A stretch of DNA of 64,000 nt from Kineococcus sp. NBC_00420 (GTDB lineage Bacteria > Actinomycetota > Actinomycetes > Actinomycetales > Kineococcaceae), in contig NZ_CP107930.1 in assembly GCF_036021035.1 (NCBI RefSeq), forward strand, positions 1,364,001 to 1,428,000, in the 5' to 3' direction. Below the pieces are notes generated by a model that worked only from the letters and a program-made list of their open reading frames with translations, was not told the DNA's origin and searched no databases. Below, piece after piece: positions 9,061-17,904 of this stretch; the first letter of the stretch is position 1; each line of letters begins with the position of its first letter. The translations under genes were made by a program, and so were the position numbers.

Positions 9061-9979
9061 AGCGGATCCTCGGGTCCAGGACGGCGTAGAGCAGGTCGAC
9101 GACGAGGTTGGCCACCAGGTAGACGACGACCAGGATCGTGACGACCGAGACGACGGTCGGCCCCTCCTGCCGGATGACCGACTGGTACAGCAGGTTGCCG
9201 ACACCGGGGATGTTGAAGATGCCCTCGGTCACGACGGCGCCACCCATGAGGGCACCCAGGTCGGTGCCGAGGAAGGTCACCACGGGGATGAGGGAGTTGC
9301 GCAGCACGTGGACCGTCATGACCCGCGGTCCGGAGAGGCCCTTGGCCGTCGCGGTGCGGACGTGGTCGGCGGAGAGGCCCTCCGCGACGGAGTTCCGCGT
9401 GAGCCGGAGCACGTAGGCGAAGGACAACGCCCCCAGCACGATGCCGGGCAGGAGCAGGTCGGTCAGCGCGGGATCACCACCGACCGTGGGCCGGACGATC
9501 CCCCACTTCACCCCGACGAAGTACTGGCCGATGAAGGCCAGGACGAAGACGGGGATGCCGATGACCACGAGGCTGATGAACAGCACGGTGGAGTCGAAGA
9601 TCCCCCCGCGGCGCAGGCCGGCGATGAAGCCGAAGACGATGCCGAAGACGGCCTCGATGACCAGCGCCACCACCGCGAGCTTGATCGTGACGGGGAAGGC
9701 GCGGCCGATCTGGCTGATGACCGGCTGGCCGGAGAAGGACGTCCCGAAGTCCAGGGTGAAGATGCCCTTGATGAAGAGCAGGTACTGGACGAGGAACGGC
9801 TGGTCCAGGTGGTACTGCGCGGTCAGCGTCGCCCGGGCCGTCGCGCTGACGGGCTTGTCCCCGAACAACGCGAGGATCGGGTCCCCCGGCAGCAGGAACA
9901 CCAGCGCGTAGATCAGGAGCGTGGCTCCGAAGAAGACGGGCACCATCTGCAACAGACGGCGCCCGATGTACCAACCCAT
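9053..9979 (-). CDS. Peptide ABC transporter permease, DppB/OppB type
   Basis: About 308 residues starting MGWYIGRRLLQMVPVFFG, the typical OppB N-terminal helix. I chose the ATG at 9979 because CGAGGAGG lies 6-7 nt upstream; a frame extends to 10009 without a site. Signatures include LLPGDPILALFG, the periplasmic domain LTAQYHLDQPFLVQYLLF and an EAA loop DHVRTATAKGLSGPRVMTVH. First permease of the operon. It is separated from the binding-protein gene by 144 bp containing a strong hairpin. Confidence 0.93.
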   Translation of the reverse strand: MGWYIGRRLLQMVPVFFGATLLIYALVFLLPGDPILALFGDKPVSATARATLTAQYHLDQPFLVQYLLFIKGIFTLDFGTSFSGQPVISQIGRAFPVTIKLAVVALVIEAVFGIVFGFIAGLRRGGIFDSTVLFISLVVIGIPVFVLAFIGQYFVGVKWGIVRPTVGGDPALTDLLLPGIVLGALSFAYVLRLTRNSVAEGLSADHVRTATAKGLSGPRVMTVHVLRNSLIPVVTFLGTDLGALMGGAVVTEGIFNIPGVGNLLYQSVIRQEGPTVVSVVTILVVVYLVANLVVDLLYAVLDPRIRYV

Positions 9980-10080
9980 CACGAGCCTCCTCGGGGCACG
10001 ACCATCCATGGCCGGCCCGGCCGTTCACGATTCCGTCCCGGCGGGTCAGTGTGCTCCCGGCCGGCTGTCCACGCGCGAAC

Positions 10081-10112
10081 GGGGGTGGGTCGGAGAGCTC
10101 CGACCCACCCCC
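10081..10112 (-). terminator. Intra-operon hairpin between binding-protein and permease genes
   Basis: A 15-bp perfect stem (GGGGGTGGGTCGGAG pairing with its complement) and a 2-nt loop start 12 bp after the binding-protein stop at 10124. Such hairpins commonly act as partial terminators or mRNA stabilisers, raising binding-protein levels over permease levels. Confidence 0.7.
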
Positions 10113-10123
10113 GGGACCTCACG

Positions 10124-11836
10124 TCAGGACTTGGTGATCTGGTAGTAGAGCGGAACGCTGTTCCAGCCGAACTGGACGTTCTTGGCGTCCTTGTCGAACC
10201 CACCGCTGGCGTTGGAGTACCAGAGCGGGATGACCGGGAGGTCCGCGAACAGGATCGTCTGCGCCTGCTGCAGGATCTTGTTGGCCGCGTCCTGGTCGGT
10301 GGTGCCGGAGGCCTTCACCAGCAGCTCGTCGAACGCCGGGTTGGTGTAGTCCCCGTCGTTGGAGCCCGCGCCCGTGGCGTAGATCGGGGCGAGGAAGTTG
10401 TACAGACCGGGGTAGTCGGCCTGCCAACCGGTGCGGAACGCGCCCGAGATGGTGCGGTTGGTGATCTCGGTGCGGATCTGGGCGAAGGTCGGGTACGGCT
10501 TGCCCTCGGCCTGGATGCCCAGGACCTGGCGGATCGCCGCGGTCACCGCGTCGACCCAGGCCTGGTGGTCACCGTCGACGTTGTAGGCGATGGTGAACGT
10601 GCTGCCGTTCCAGGGGGCGATGGCGTTGGCCTGCGCCCACAGCTGCTTGGCCTTGTCGGCGTCGAGGGAGAGGACCTCGTTGCCCTCGACGGTCTCCGAG
10701 TAGCCGGCGATGACCGGGGAGGAGAAGTCCTTGGCCGGGGTGCGGGTGTCGTTGAAGATCGCCTTGCACACCGCGGCGCGGTCGAAGGCGTAGCTGAAGG
10801 CCTGGCGGCGCAGCTTGCCCTCCTCGCCACCGAAGCCGGCCAGGCCCTCGGGGATGCAGAAGGACTGGAAGATCGCGGCGGGCTGGTTGACGGCCCCGTC
10901 GCCGAGGTCGTCCTGGTAGGTCGCCAGCGCGGAGGACGGGATGTTGTCCAGCACGTCGAGGTCACCCGACTGCAACGACGAGTAGGCGGCGTCGTACGTC
11001 TCGTAGAAGACGAAGGCGAGGCTGTCGTTCTGGGCCTTGCGCGGGCCGTCGTAGCCGTCGTTCTTGACGAAGTCGATCCGGACGTTGTGCTGCCAGGCGC
11101 CGGTCTCCTTCAGCTTGTACGGGCCGTTGCCGACCGGGTTCTCGCCGTAGGCCTTGATGTCGGTGTAGGCGGTGTCCGGCAGCGGGTAGAAGGCCGAGTA
11201 GCCGAGACGCAGCGGGAAGTCGGACTCCGGCTGCAGCAGCGCGACGGTGAAGGTGGTGTCGTCGACGACCTTGAGGCCGGACATCGTCTGCGCGGTCGGC
11301 GGGTCGGCCTGGACCTCGGGGTAGCCGGCGATCGGCTCGAAGAAGTAGCTCGAGAGCTGCGCGTTGGTGCCCAGCGCGCCGTAGTTCCACGCGTCGACGA
11401 ACGACTTGGCGGTCACGGCGGAGCCGTCGGAGAACTTCTGACCCGACTTGATCTTGATCGTGTAGTTCTGCGCGTCGGTGGTCTCGATGGAGTCCGCGAG
11501 GTCGTTCTCCGGGGTCCCGTCGGCCTTGTAGTAGACGAGACCGGCCCACAGCGAGTCGAGGAGGCGGCCGCCGCCGACCTCGTTGGTGTTGGTCGGGACC
11601 AGCGGGTTCTGCGGTTCGGTGCCGTTGGCGACGACGTCGCCGCCGGAGGCGCCGCTGCTGGCGCCGTTGCCGGAGCCCTTGTCGTCGTCGCCGCCCCCGC
11701 AGGCGGCGAGGGTCGCCAGGGCCGCGGCGCCCAGGGCGCCCTTGAGGCCGTCACGACGGGTCAGGACGGGTCCGCGGCTCACGATCCCGAAACGCTTGGT
11801 GGGCTGCACTTCGTCGTCCTTCTCGAAGCTGCTCAA
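10124..11836 (-). CDS. Peptide ABC transporter substrate-binding lipoprotein (SBP family 5)
   Basis: About 570 residues. I chose the TTG at 11836 because CGAGGAGGAG sits just upstream; the frame opens further to 11884 without support. The N-terminus carries a Tat-like TRRDGLKG followed by a short hydrophobic run and the lipobox LATLAAC, so this is probably a Tat-exported lipoprotein. The mature part matches DppA/OppA proteins: NEVGGGRLLDSLWAGLVYY, QKFSDGSAVTAKSFVDAWNY and the C-terminal NPAFDELLVKASG. It delivers peptides to the 6350-9979 transporter. Abundant Gly/Asp linker residues after the lipidated Cys are typical. Confidence 0.92.
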   Translation of the reverse strand: MSSFEKDDEVQPTKRFGIVSRGPVLTRRDGLKGALGAAALATLAACGGGDDDKGSGNGASSGASGGDVVANGTEPQNPLVPTNTNEVGGGRLLDSLWAGLVYYKADGTPENDLADSIETTDAQNYTIKIKSGQKFSDGSAVTAKSFVDAWNYGALGTNAQLSSYFFEPIAGYPEVQADPPTAQTMSGLKVVDDTTFTVALLQPESDFPLRLGYSAFYPLPDTAYTDIKAYGENPVGNGPYKLKETGAWQHNVRIDFVKNDGYDGPRKAQNDSLAFVFYETYDAAYSSLQSGDLDVLDNIPSSALATYQDDLGDGAVNQPAAIFQSFCIPEGLAGFGGEEGKLRRQAFSYAFDRAAVCKAIFNDTRTPAKDFSSPVIAGYSETVEGNEVLSLDADKAKQLWAQANAIAPWNGSTFTIAYNVDGDHQAWVDAVTAAIRQVLGIQAEGKPYPTFAQIRTEITNRTISGAFRTGWQADYPGLYNFLAPIYATGAGSNDGDYTNPAFDELLVKASGTTDQDAANKILQQAQTILFADLPVIPLWYSNASGGFDKDAKNVQFGWNSVPLYYQITKS

Positions 11837-12346
11837 GGTGGAACTCCTCCTCGCGGGGCATGTCTTCTTGGGCAGGTTGCCCAACTTCGGCGACTCCTGC
11901 CGAGCAGGATGTCCACCTCAAAAGGTCGGAACGCACGCTAACACTGGGCCAACCTGATTTCGGACGCGTGCCCGGCCGAAAACGTCGTGGCCTCGGGCAC
12001 GCGTGCTCCAGTGTCCCCCGCACCGACCGCGCCTGCACCCTCTTCGGGACGTTCTGCAACCACGGAACCACGCAGAGTCGCAGGTCAGCGCGTTGGACGC
12101 CCTCTCGGGCGCCCGAGGTAACGATGTTGTTGCGGTCTGGTCGCTGGTTGCTCCGGTCCGGGGAACCGGCCACCGGCGGAGAGCGAGGAGCGGTGGGATC
12201 CCCATCGACCCCACCGCGTCCCCGCACCGTGGCACATCCTGACGTCGCAGCCCAGCTCCGGAAGACATCGAGAGCAAACCGTCACACAACCGTTTCCGAG
12301 GCGTGTCGGGATTGTTTCGGGCGTGTTTCGACGTGGTGCGGAAAGG
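11837..12346 (-). other. 510-bp intergenic region upstream of the peptide-binding protein gene
   Basis: No convincing gene; the frames crossing it show no family motif. It must hold the promoter of the peptide importer. A -10-like TAGCGT reads on the minus strand at 11940-11935, but no good -35 accompanies it. A small hairpin (TCCTGC-CGA-GCAGGA, 11895-11909) lies in the presumed untranslated leader. The remainder shows nothing I can name. Confidence 0.4.
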
Positions 12347-13432
12347 TCAGACGTTGAACCGGAACTCCACCACGTCGCCGTCGACCATGACGTACTCCTT
12401 GCCCTCGATGCGCACCTTGCCCGCGGACTTGGCCTCCGCCATCGACCCGAACGACACCAGGTCCTCGAAGGAGACGACCTCGGCCTTGATGAAGCCGCGC
12501 TGGAAGTCGGTGTGGATGACGCCGGCGGCCTGCGGGGCCGTCGCGCCCCGCGGGATCGTCCAGGCCCGCGACTCCTTGGGCCCGGCCGTCAGGTACGTCT
12601 GCAGGCCGAGGGTCTGGAACCCCACCCGGGCCAGCTGGTCCAGACCGGACTCGGTCTGGCCGACGGACTCCAGCAGCTCCGCGGCCTCCTCGGCCGAGAG
12701 CTCCGCGAGCTCGGACTCGAGCTTGGCGTCGAGGAACACGGCCTCGGCCGGCGCCACGAGGTCACGCAGATCCTGCATCCGGGCCGCGTCGCCGAGGACG
12801 GTCTCGTCGACGTTGAAGACGTAGAGGAAGGGCTTCGTCGTCAGCAGCCCGAGCTCCCTGAGCAGCGGGAGGTCGACGTCGTCGGCCTTCGTCGCGGCGT
12901 AGAGGGTGCGGCCGGAGTCGAGCACGGTCTGCGCGGCCAGGGCCGCCGTGAGCACGGCGGGGTCCGCCTTCTTGCCCTTGACCTCCTTCTCCAGCCGCGG
13001 GATCGCGCGCTCGAGGGTCTGCATGTCGGCCAGGACGAGCTCGGTGTGCACCGTCTCGATGTCGTCGGCCGGGTCGACGGCACCGGCCACGTGCACCACG
13101 TCGGGGTCGGCGAAGGCGCGCGTGACCTGGCAGATCGCGTCGGCCTCACGGATGTTGGCGAGGAACTTGTTGCCCAGCCCCTCCCCCTCGCTGGCGCCCT
13201 TGACGATGCCCGCGATGTCCACGAACGAGACCATCGCCGGGACGGTCTTCTCGCTGGAGAAGACCTCGGCGAGCTTGTCGAGGCGCGGGTCGGGCAGGGC
13301 GACGACCCCGACGTTCGGCTCGATCGTGGCGAACGGGTAGTTCGCCGCGAGCGCGTCGTTCTTGGTGAGCGCGTTGAAGAGGGTGGACTTGCCGACGTTG
13401 GGCAGGCCGACGATGCCGATGGTGAGTGCCAC
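12347..13432 (-). CDS. ychF: Ribosome-associated ATPase/GTPase YchF (OLA1 family)
   Basis: A 361-residue Obg-family P-loop protein from a GTG at 13432: MALTIGIVGLPNVGKSTLFN (Walker A), ANYPFATIEPNVG (switch I), FVDIAGIVKGASEGEGLGNKF (G3/switch II region). The G4-equivalent position reads YVFNVDE; the N-x-x-E pattern explains the family's preference for ATP. A coiled-coil insert near residues 130-210 and a C-terminal TGS domain (GVIHTDFQRGFIKAEVVSFEDL) complete it. It binds ribosomes and affects translation and stress tolerance. The ACP gene ends 25 bp upstream on the same strand. Confidence 0.96.
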   Translation of the reverse strand: MALTIGIVGLPNVGKSTLFNALTKNDALAANYPFATIEPNVGVVALPDPRLDKLAEVFSSEKTVPAMVSFVDIAGIVKGASEGEGLGNKFLANIREADAICQVTRAFADPDVVHVAGAVDPADDIETVHTELVLADMQTLERAIPRLEKEVKGKKADPAVLTAALAAQTVLDSGRTLYAATKADDVDLPLLRELGLLTTKPFLYVFNVDETVLGDAARMQDLRDLVAPAEAVFLDAKLESELAELSAEEAAELLESVGQTESGLDQLARVGFQTLGLQTYLTAGPKESRAWTIPRGATAPQAAGVIHTDFQRGFIKAEVVSFEDLVSFGSMAEAKSAGKVRIEGKEYVMVDGDVVEFRFNV

Positions 13433-13457
13433 GGGTACAGGACCCTACCCGCTGCGC

Positions 13458-13724
13458 TCAGCCCGCCTGCTCGACCAGGAAGCGCCGCAGCTCGCCGACG
13501 TCCTGGAAGGAGGTCAGCTGCTCGTCGGAGAACTGCACGTCGAACTCCGCCTCGAGGGAGTACATGATGTTGATGTGGGCGAGCGAGTCCCACCCCGGCA
13601 CGTCGGCCGCCGTGCTGGCGTCGCTCAGCTGGAGGTCGTCGACCGCCAGCACCTCGCGGAAGACCTGCAGCATGCGTCCCTCGACGCCGTCCCCACCCAG
13701 CGTTCGGTTCGACTGCTCGCTCAC
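13458..13724 (-). CDS. Stand-alone acyl carrier protein
   Basis: An 88-residue acidic protein whose GTG start at 13724 overlaps the stop of the FkbH-like gene (GTGA). The phosphopantetheine site is DVPGWDSLAHINIMYSLE near residue 42, with the invariant DSL serine; the C-terminal helix ends FQDVGELRRFLVEQAG. It lacks the usual fatty-acid ACP context, and its coupling to an FkbH-like enzyme implies it carries the acyl group that enzyme loads. The cargo is probably glyceryl or another small hydroxyacyl unit, as in FkbH/ACP pairs of polyketide and glycan clusters (inference). Confidence 0.9.
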   Translation of the reverse strand: MSEQSNRTLGGDGVEGRMLQVFREVLAVDDLQLSDASTAADVPGWDSLAHINIMYSLEAEFDVQFSDEQLTSFQDVGELRRFLVEQAG

Positions 13725-15787
13725 CAGGACACCTCCACCTTCTGCTCGTCGTCCAGACGTGCCGACGGCACGTCCCTGAGGTCGATGACGCGCCGCGCCA
13801 CCTCCACCTGCACCAGCCCCGGTGTGCTCACCGCGGCCGGCAGTTCCAGCGTCCAGACCGTGGACGATCCGTCCCGGCCCCCCTGCTCGAAGCCGAGGCG
13901 CTCGTAGAGCCCCGCCACCTGGGAGTTCTTCGCGCTGGGCACGTGGGTGCCCCGCAGCGACGTGCACCCCAGCGAGTCCGCCGTGCGCACGAGCACCCCG
14001 AACATCTCGTCCTCGACCGTGCGCCCGATGACCCGGCAGCTCAGCAGCCAGCTGTCGACGTCGAGGACGTCGCCGTCCCGGCGGGCCAGGAGCACCCCCA
14101 CGACCCCGTGGTCGGCGAAGCGGTCGCGGACCCGCACGACCTGCGCCGTCCACGCCGGGTCCTGCGCCATCGCCTCGACGTCGGCGAGGGAGTGGCGACG
14201 GGTCGTGAGGTTGAACTGGTTCGTCTTGCCGAGCAGCTGCGCCACCCGGGCCAGGTTGTCCGGCCCGAGGTCCGCGACCTCGGCGTGCATGTCCAACGAG
14301 GCCAGGTACTCCTCGAGGGTCCCGGCGTTCTCGCGCACCTCCACCGCCTGCGCCCGTGCCTTGTACTGCGCCGTGCGGGCGGCGTCCTCGGCGGTGAGCG
14401 CCTCGGTCTCGAAGAACGGGTAGTCGGCGAGCGCCGCGACGTAGCCGGCGGGTTCGCGGGGCAGCGCGACGACGTCGACGTCGGGGAGGAGTTCCCGGAC
14501 GGCCTCGCGTTCGGCGGGGTTGTCGTCGACGAACACGAGGGAGTCCTCGCCGATGCCCAGCGTGCGGGCGATGGAGCGCACGGCCGTGGGTTTGTCCCCC
14601 CAGCCGGCCTCGAGGACGGCGACGTCGTCCAGGGAGAGCAGCATCTCGGGGTTCTGCTCGAACGCCTCGCGGACGTGGGCCTCGTCGTTCTTGGAGCAGA
14701 TCGCCAGGACGACGCCCTTCTCCTTGAGGTCGAGGACGTAGCGCTGGAAGGCGGTGAACGCCTCGCCGCGGGCGCCGTGCCCGATCTCGATGCCGTGCGG
14801 GCCGAGTTCACCGAGGATCCCGCCCCACAGGGTGTTGTCGAGGTCGAGGACGAGGCACTTGCGCGAGCGGCCGTACTGGGCGCCGATGACGGCGGCGGTG
14901 TGCTGGGCGAGCAGCGGCACGCACCCCAGCGCGACGGCCTGCTTCGCGGCGTGGACGTAGCGCGCGTCGATCCAGGTGCGCTTGCCGACCGTGGAGGCCA
15001 GCCGTTCGCAGTCGACGATCCCGACCCCTTGTCCCGCAGCGGTTCCGGCGAGCTCGCCGAGGCGCTCGGAGAAGCGCCGGAGCATCCAGTGCCGCGACCC
15101 CGGGGTCTGGTCGGCGAGGTGGCCGAGGGCCACGTCGGCCGGGACGACGACGTCGTGCTGGACGACGCGGGCCCCGAACCGGGACCGGGCGGTGTCCCAC
15201 AGCGACGTCCACCGGGCGAGTTCCGCCTCGACGCTCGCCTCGGGGTCGTCGCTGCGCGCGGGCAGGTCGACGGCGCTCTCGTCGACCGCGAGGACGATGA
15301 CGTCGGGGGCGAAGGTGTGCAACCCGCTGGTGGGGTCGAGGAGTTCCGCGCGGAACAACCCGTACCCGCACTCGTAGACCTCGACGTCGACACCGGCGCG
15401 CGCGCAGGCCAGCGGCAGGAGCTGGGTGAACTGCGTCGTGGTGTAGCTGCCCAGGACCGCGACCCGCGCCGTGCGCGGGGCGGGCGGCAGCTGCTCGCGC
15501 ACCGATCGCCACACCCGGTCGGCGCCCAGCCACGCGGCGAAGTCGGCGCCGGCGCCGCTCGTCGCGGCGTCGGTCGCGGCGAACGCCCACTGCGCGCTGC
15601 GACGGGGCGAACCGGCGCTGCGGTGGGCCTTGGCCAGCGCCAGGCAGGCCCGCGACGTCGGCACCGCGGTGGCCCCGATCGCGGCGAGGGCCTCCCGGAC
15701 CTCGTCCGTGGTGCCGTCCGTGGTGCCGTCCGTGGTGCCGTCCGTGGTGTCGTCCGTGCGCGAAGCGTTCGGCTCTTCGACCGTCAT
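13721..15787 (-). CDS. FkbH-like HAD-IIIC protein with C-terminal GNAT domain
   Basis: About 688 residues. Two ATGs lie at 15793 and 15787; the second has GAGGGG at 6-nt spacing, so I prefer it. The N-terminus holds a low-complexity T-T-D-G repeat, then an SGNH-like region (AVLGSYTTTQFTQLLPL). The HAD nucleophile motif is LVLDLDNTLWGGILGE near residue 314, with K360-region AICSKND and VFVDDNPAERE near 420. A GNAT-like segment follows (LARVAQLLGKTNQFNLTT, then DHGVVGVLLA). FkbH proteins take a three-carbon unit from 1,3-bisphosphoglycerate and load it on an ACP; the coupled ACP downstream fits. The final destination is unknown. Confidence 0.9.
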   Translation of the reverse strand: MTVEEPNASRTDDTTDGTTDGTTDGTTDEVREALAAIGATAVPTSRACLALAKAHRSAGSPRRSAQWAFAATDAATSGAGADFAAWLGADRVWRSVREQLPPAPRTARVAVLGSYTTTQFTQLLPLACARAGVDVEVYECGYGLFRAELLDPTSGLHTFAPDVIVLAVDESAVDLPARSDDPEASVEAELARWTSLWDTARSRFGARVVQHDVVVPADVALGHLADQTPGSRHWMLRRFSERLGELAGTAAGQGVGIVDCERLASTVGKRTWIDARYVHAAKQAVALGCVPLLAQHTAAVIGAQYGRSRKCLVLDLDNTLWGGILGELGPHGIEIGHGARGEAFTAFQRYVLDLKEKGVVLAICSKNDEAHVREAFEQNPEMLLSLDDVAVLEAGWGDKPTAVRSIARTLGIGEDSLVFVDDNPAEREAVRELLPDVDVVALPREPAGYVAALADYPFFETEALTAEDAARTAQYKARAQAVEVRENAGTLEEYLASLDMHAEVADLGPDNLARVAQLLGKTNQFNLTTRRHSLADVEAMAQDPAWTAQVVRVRDRFADHGVVGVLLARRDGDVLDVDSWLLSCRVIGRTVEDEMFGVLVRTADSLGCTSLRGTHVPSAKNSQVAGLYERLGFEQGGRDGSSTVWTLELPAAVSTPGLVQVEVARRVIDLRDVPSARLDDEQKVEVSW
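15703..15758. repeat. 12-bp tandem repeat, about 4.7 copies, inside the FkbH-like gene
   Basis: The unit CGTCCGTGGTGC is repeated head to tail from 15703 with one variant base in the fourth copy. On the coding strand it encodes Thr-Asp-Gly-Thr units near the protein N-terminus. Twelve bases keep the reading frame, so copy number can vary without breaking the gene. Confidence 0.9.
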
Positions 15788-15856
15788 GTCCATCCCCTCG
15801 TGGCGTCCCGGCGGAGGACGACTGGAAACTCCCGGAGAACTGCGACCTGCCCGCGC

Positions 15857-16474
15857 TCAGGACGCGGAGGAGGCCGTGTCGCTCGACTGCGGTCGCGGCT
15901 GCTGGGGCTTGAGGATCCGGGCGGGCGGCGCGAACGCGGCGGCCCCGGCCGGGACGTCCATGCTCACGGTGGCGTTGGGCCCGATGGAGGCTCCGTCGCC
16001 GATGGTGATGGCCCCCAGCAGCACCGCGCCCGGACCGATGGAGACGTCGCGCCCGATGTGCGGCACGGCCTCGCGGCGGGTCTCGCCGTTGGTGAACCCC
16101 AGGGTGATCCCGGAACGCAACGTCGAGTCGTCGCCGATCACCGCGAACGCGGGGATCTGCACGGCCTGGTGGTGGCCGATGGCGACGCGGCGCCCGATGA
16201 CGGCCTCGTCGGCGATCTCGGTCCCGTAGACGTTCTGGATGACGAGGCGGTTCACCAGGCGGTGCGCGACCTTGACCAGGCGGCGGACCGGGGCCGGCTG
16301 CGACAGCCCCCAGTGACCGACGCGGTGGACGACCAGCGCGTGCAGCCCGGGGTGCACCACCGAGCGGGAGTGCCGCTCGAAGTCCTCGCGCAGCAACGTC
16401 CACAACGGTGCCGTCGAGGCGGCTTCCCCCGACCCCACCCCGTGCCTGACCCCGCTCGTGCTCTCGTGCCCCAC
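15857..16474 (-). CDS. Hexapeptide-repeat acyltransferase, serine acetyltransferase-like
   Basis: About 205 residues from a GTG at 16474, picked because GGAGGGGG lies 5-7 nt upstream; a GTG at 16498 is the alternative. The N-terminal helical part (LWTLLREDFERHSRSVVHPGL) resembles CysE, and the rest is left-handed beta-helix: IADEAVIGRRVAIGHHQAV, IGDDSTLRSGITLGF, VPHIGRDVSIGPGAVLLGA, IGPNATVSMDVPAG. It transfers acetyl or another acyl group to serine or a sugar. Its place 70 bp upstream of the FkbH-like/ACP pair suggests glycan or lipid modification rather than cysteine synthesis. Confidence 0.85.
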   Translation of the reverse strand: MGHESTSGVRHGVGSGEAASTAPLWTLLREDFERHSRSVVHPGLHALVVHRVGHWGLSQPAPVRRLVKVAHRLVNRLVIQNVYGTEIADEAVIGRRVAIGHHQAVQIPAFAVIGDDSTLRSGITLGFTNGETRREAVPHIGRDVSIGPGAVLLGAITIGDGASIGPNATVSMDVPAGAAAFAPPARILKPQQPRPQSSDTASSAS

Positions 16475-16803
16475 AACGCCCCCTCCGGCAACCCTCACGT
16501 CACGTCACTGTAGCGGGAGGAGCGCCCTCCCCGACACGGGCCGGACGCCGCGCGAGGTGGCGACCTGCGGTGGCGACGGCTCGCACGACTCCTCCACAGG
16601 CACTCGCCGACGGCTTGCGCCGCACGGGAAGCACCCCGACCCCGCCCACCGCCCGACGCGCCTCCCTCCCCTGCGCGCACCCTCTCGCAGACCGGCCGTC
16701 CGGGCCTCCCGAGATCACCCGGTTGCGCCGACCACGACACGCGGAGAGGGCCTGCGCTCCTGGGTGACCGCCCGCGTCGGAGCCGGCTGGCACAGTCCGG
16801 ACC
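16475..16803. other. Intergenic region between the acyltransferase and rmuC
   Basis: About 330 bp between divergent genes. A short hairpin-forming GGGAGG/CCCTCCC lies near 16515-16530. I see no gene, tRNA or clear promoter hexamers; it presumably holds both promoters. Confidence 0.4.
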
Positions 16804-17257
16804 ATGGACGTCTCCGCTCTGCTGCTCACCCTCGTCCTCGGCCTGCTGGCCGGGATCGTGGTGGGTGTGCTCCTCACCCGCTGGGTGCACCGCACCCGCA
16901 CCGCACCCGAGACCACCGCGCTGAGCACCGAGCGGGACCTGCTGCGGGCCCGGGTCGCCGACCTCGAGGAACGCGTCAGCACCGGGCACGCCCTGACCAG
17001 CACCGTCACGCCCGTCACCGCGAGCCTGCAGCGCGTCGAGGCCCAGGTCGCGGCTCTCGAACGCGACCGCGTCGCGCAGTACGCCCGGCTCAGCGAGCAG
17101 CTGACCGCCGTCGCGGCCGGCACCGACGCCCTGCGCGACCAGACGGCGACGCTGGCCGGCGCGCTGCGGGCCTCGAGCTCACGCGGTTCCTGGGGCGAGG
17201 TGCAGCTGCGCCGGGTCGTCGAGCACGCCGGGATGCTGGACCGCGTCGACTTCACCG

Positions 17258-17303
17258 AGCAGGCCACGCTGACGACCCGCAGCAGGCCACGCTGACGACC
17301 CGC
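17258..17303. repeat. Perfect 23-bp tandem duplication causing a frameshift in rmuC
   Basis: Two adjacent identical 23-nt copies (17258-17280, 17281-17303) beginning AGCAGGCCACGC and ending GACGACCCGC. Twenty-three is not a multiple of three, so the duplication shifts the reading frame; deleting either copy restores RmuC. Confidence 0.95.
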
Positions 17304-17474
17304 AACGGTCGCACCGTCCGGCCCGACCTCGTCGTGAACCTCCCGGGCGGCAAGCACGTCGTCGTCGTCTGCTTCGTACCGGGCGAGGCCTTTCTCGCCG
17401 CGGCGTGCGAGGCCGACCCGACGCTGCTCGAGCACGCGATGTCGCGCCGGGTCGTCCTGGCGACCCCCACGACC

Positions 17475-17579
17475 CTGCTGGCCCTGCTGGCCCTGCTGGC
17501 CCTGCTGGCCCTGCTGGCCCTGCTGGCCCTGCTGGCCCTGCTGGCCCTGCTGGCCCTGCTGGCCCTGCTGGCCCTGCTG
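17475..17579. repeat. 9-bp tandem repeat, 11.7 copies, in rmuC
   Basis: The unit CTGCTGGCC runs uninterrupted for 105 nt, encoding Leu-Leu-Ala eleven times plus Leu-Leu. RmuC relatives read TPTTLLALLRTV at this point, so about ten extra copies appear to have arisen by slippage. Confidence 0.95.
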
Positions 17580-17904
17580 CGCACGGTGGCGCTCACCTGG
17601 CAGCAGGACGCCGTGGCGGGCAACGCACGCGAGCTGTTCGAGGTCGGCCGCGAGCTCTACGAACGGCTGGGGACCCTCGGTGGGCACACCGCGTCGCTGG
17701 GCCGGACGCTGCACCGAGCGGTGGAGGACTACAACCGCTTCGTGGGGACGCTGGAGCGGCGGGTCCTGGTCTCGGCCCGACGGATCCGCGACCTCGACCT
17801 GGCCGACGAGGACCTGGCGACGCCGCAGCCGCTGGAGGAGAGCGTCCGCCCCCTCACCGCGCCCGAGCTCCTCGAGGACGTCCCCGAGGAGGGTGTCGTG
17901 CGGA

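Noticed and set aside
8729-11941. A 1070-residue plus-strand frame
   Set aside because: It is antisense to the peptide importer, contains low-complexity Arg/Gly/Asp composition and has no domain signature.
17475-17579. Repeats in rmuC as a CRISPR array
   Set aside because: The 9-bp units are contiguous with no spacers, and no cas genes are present.
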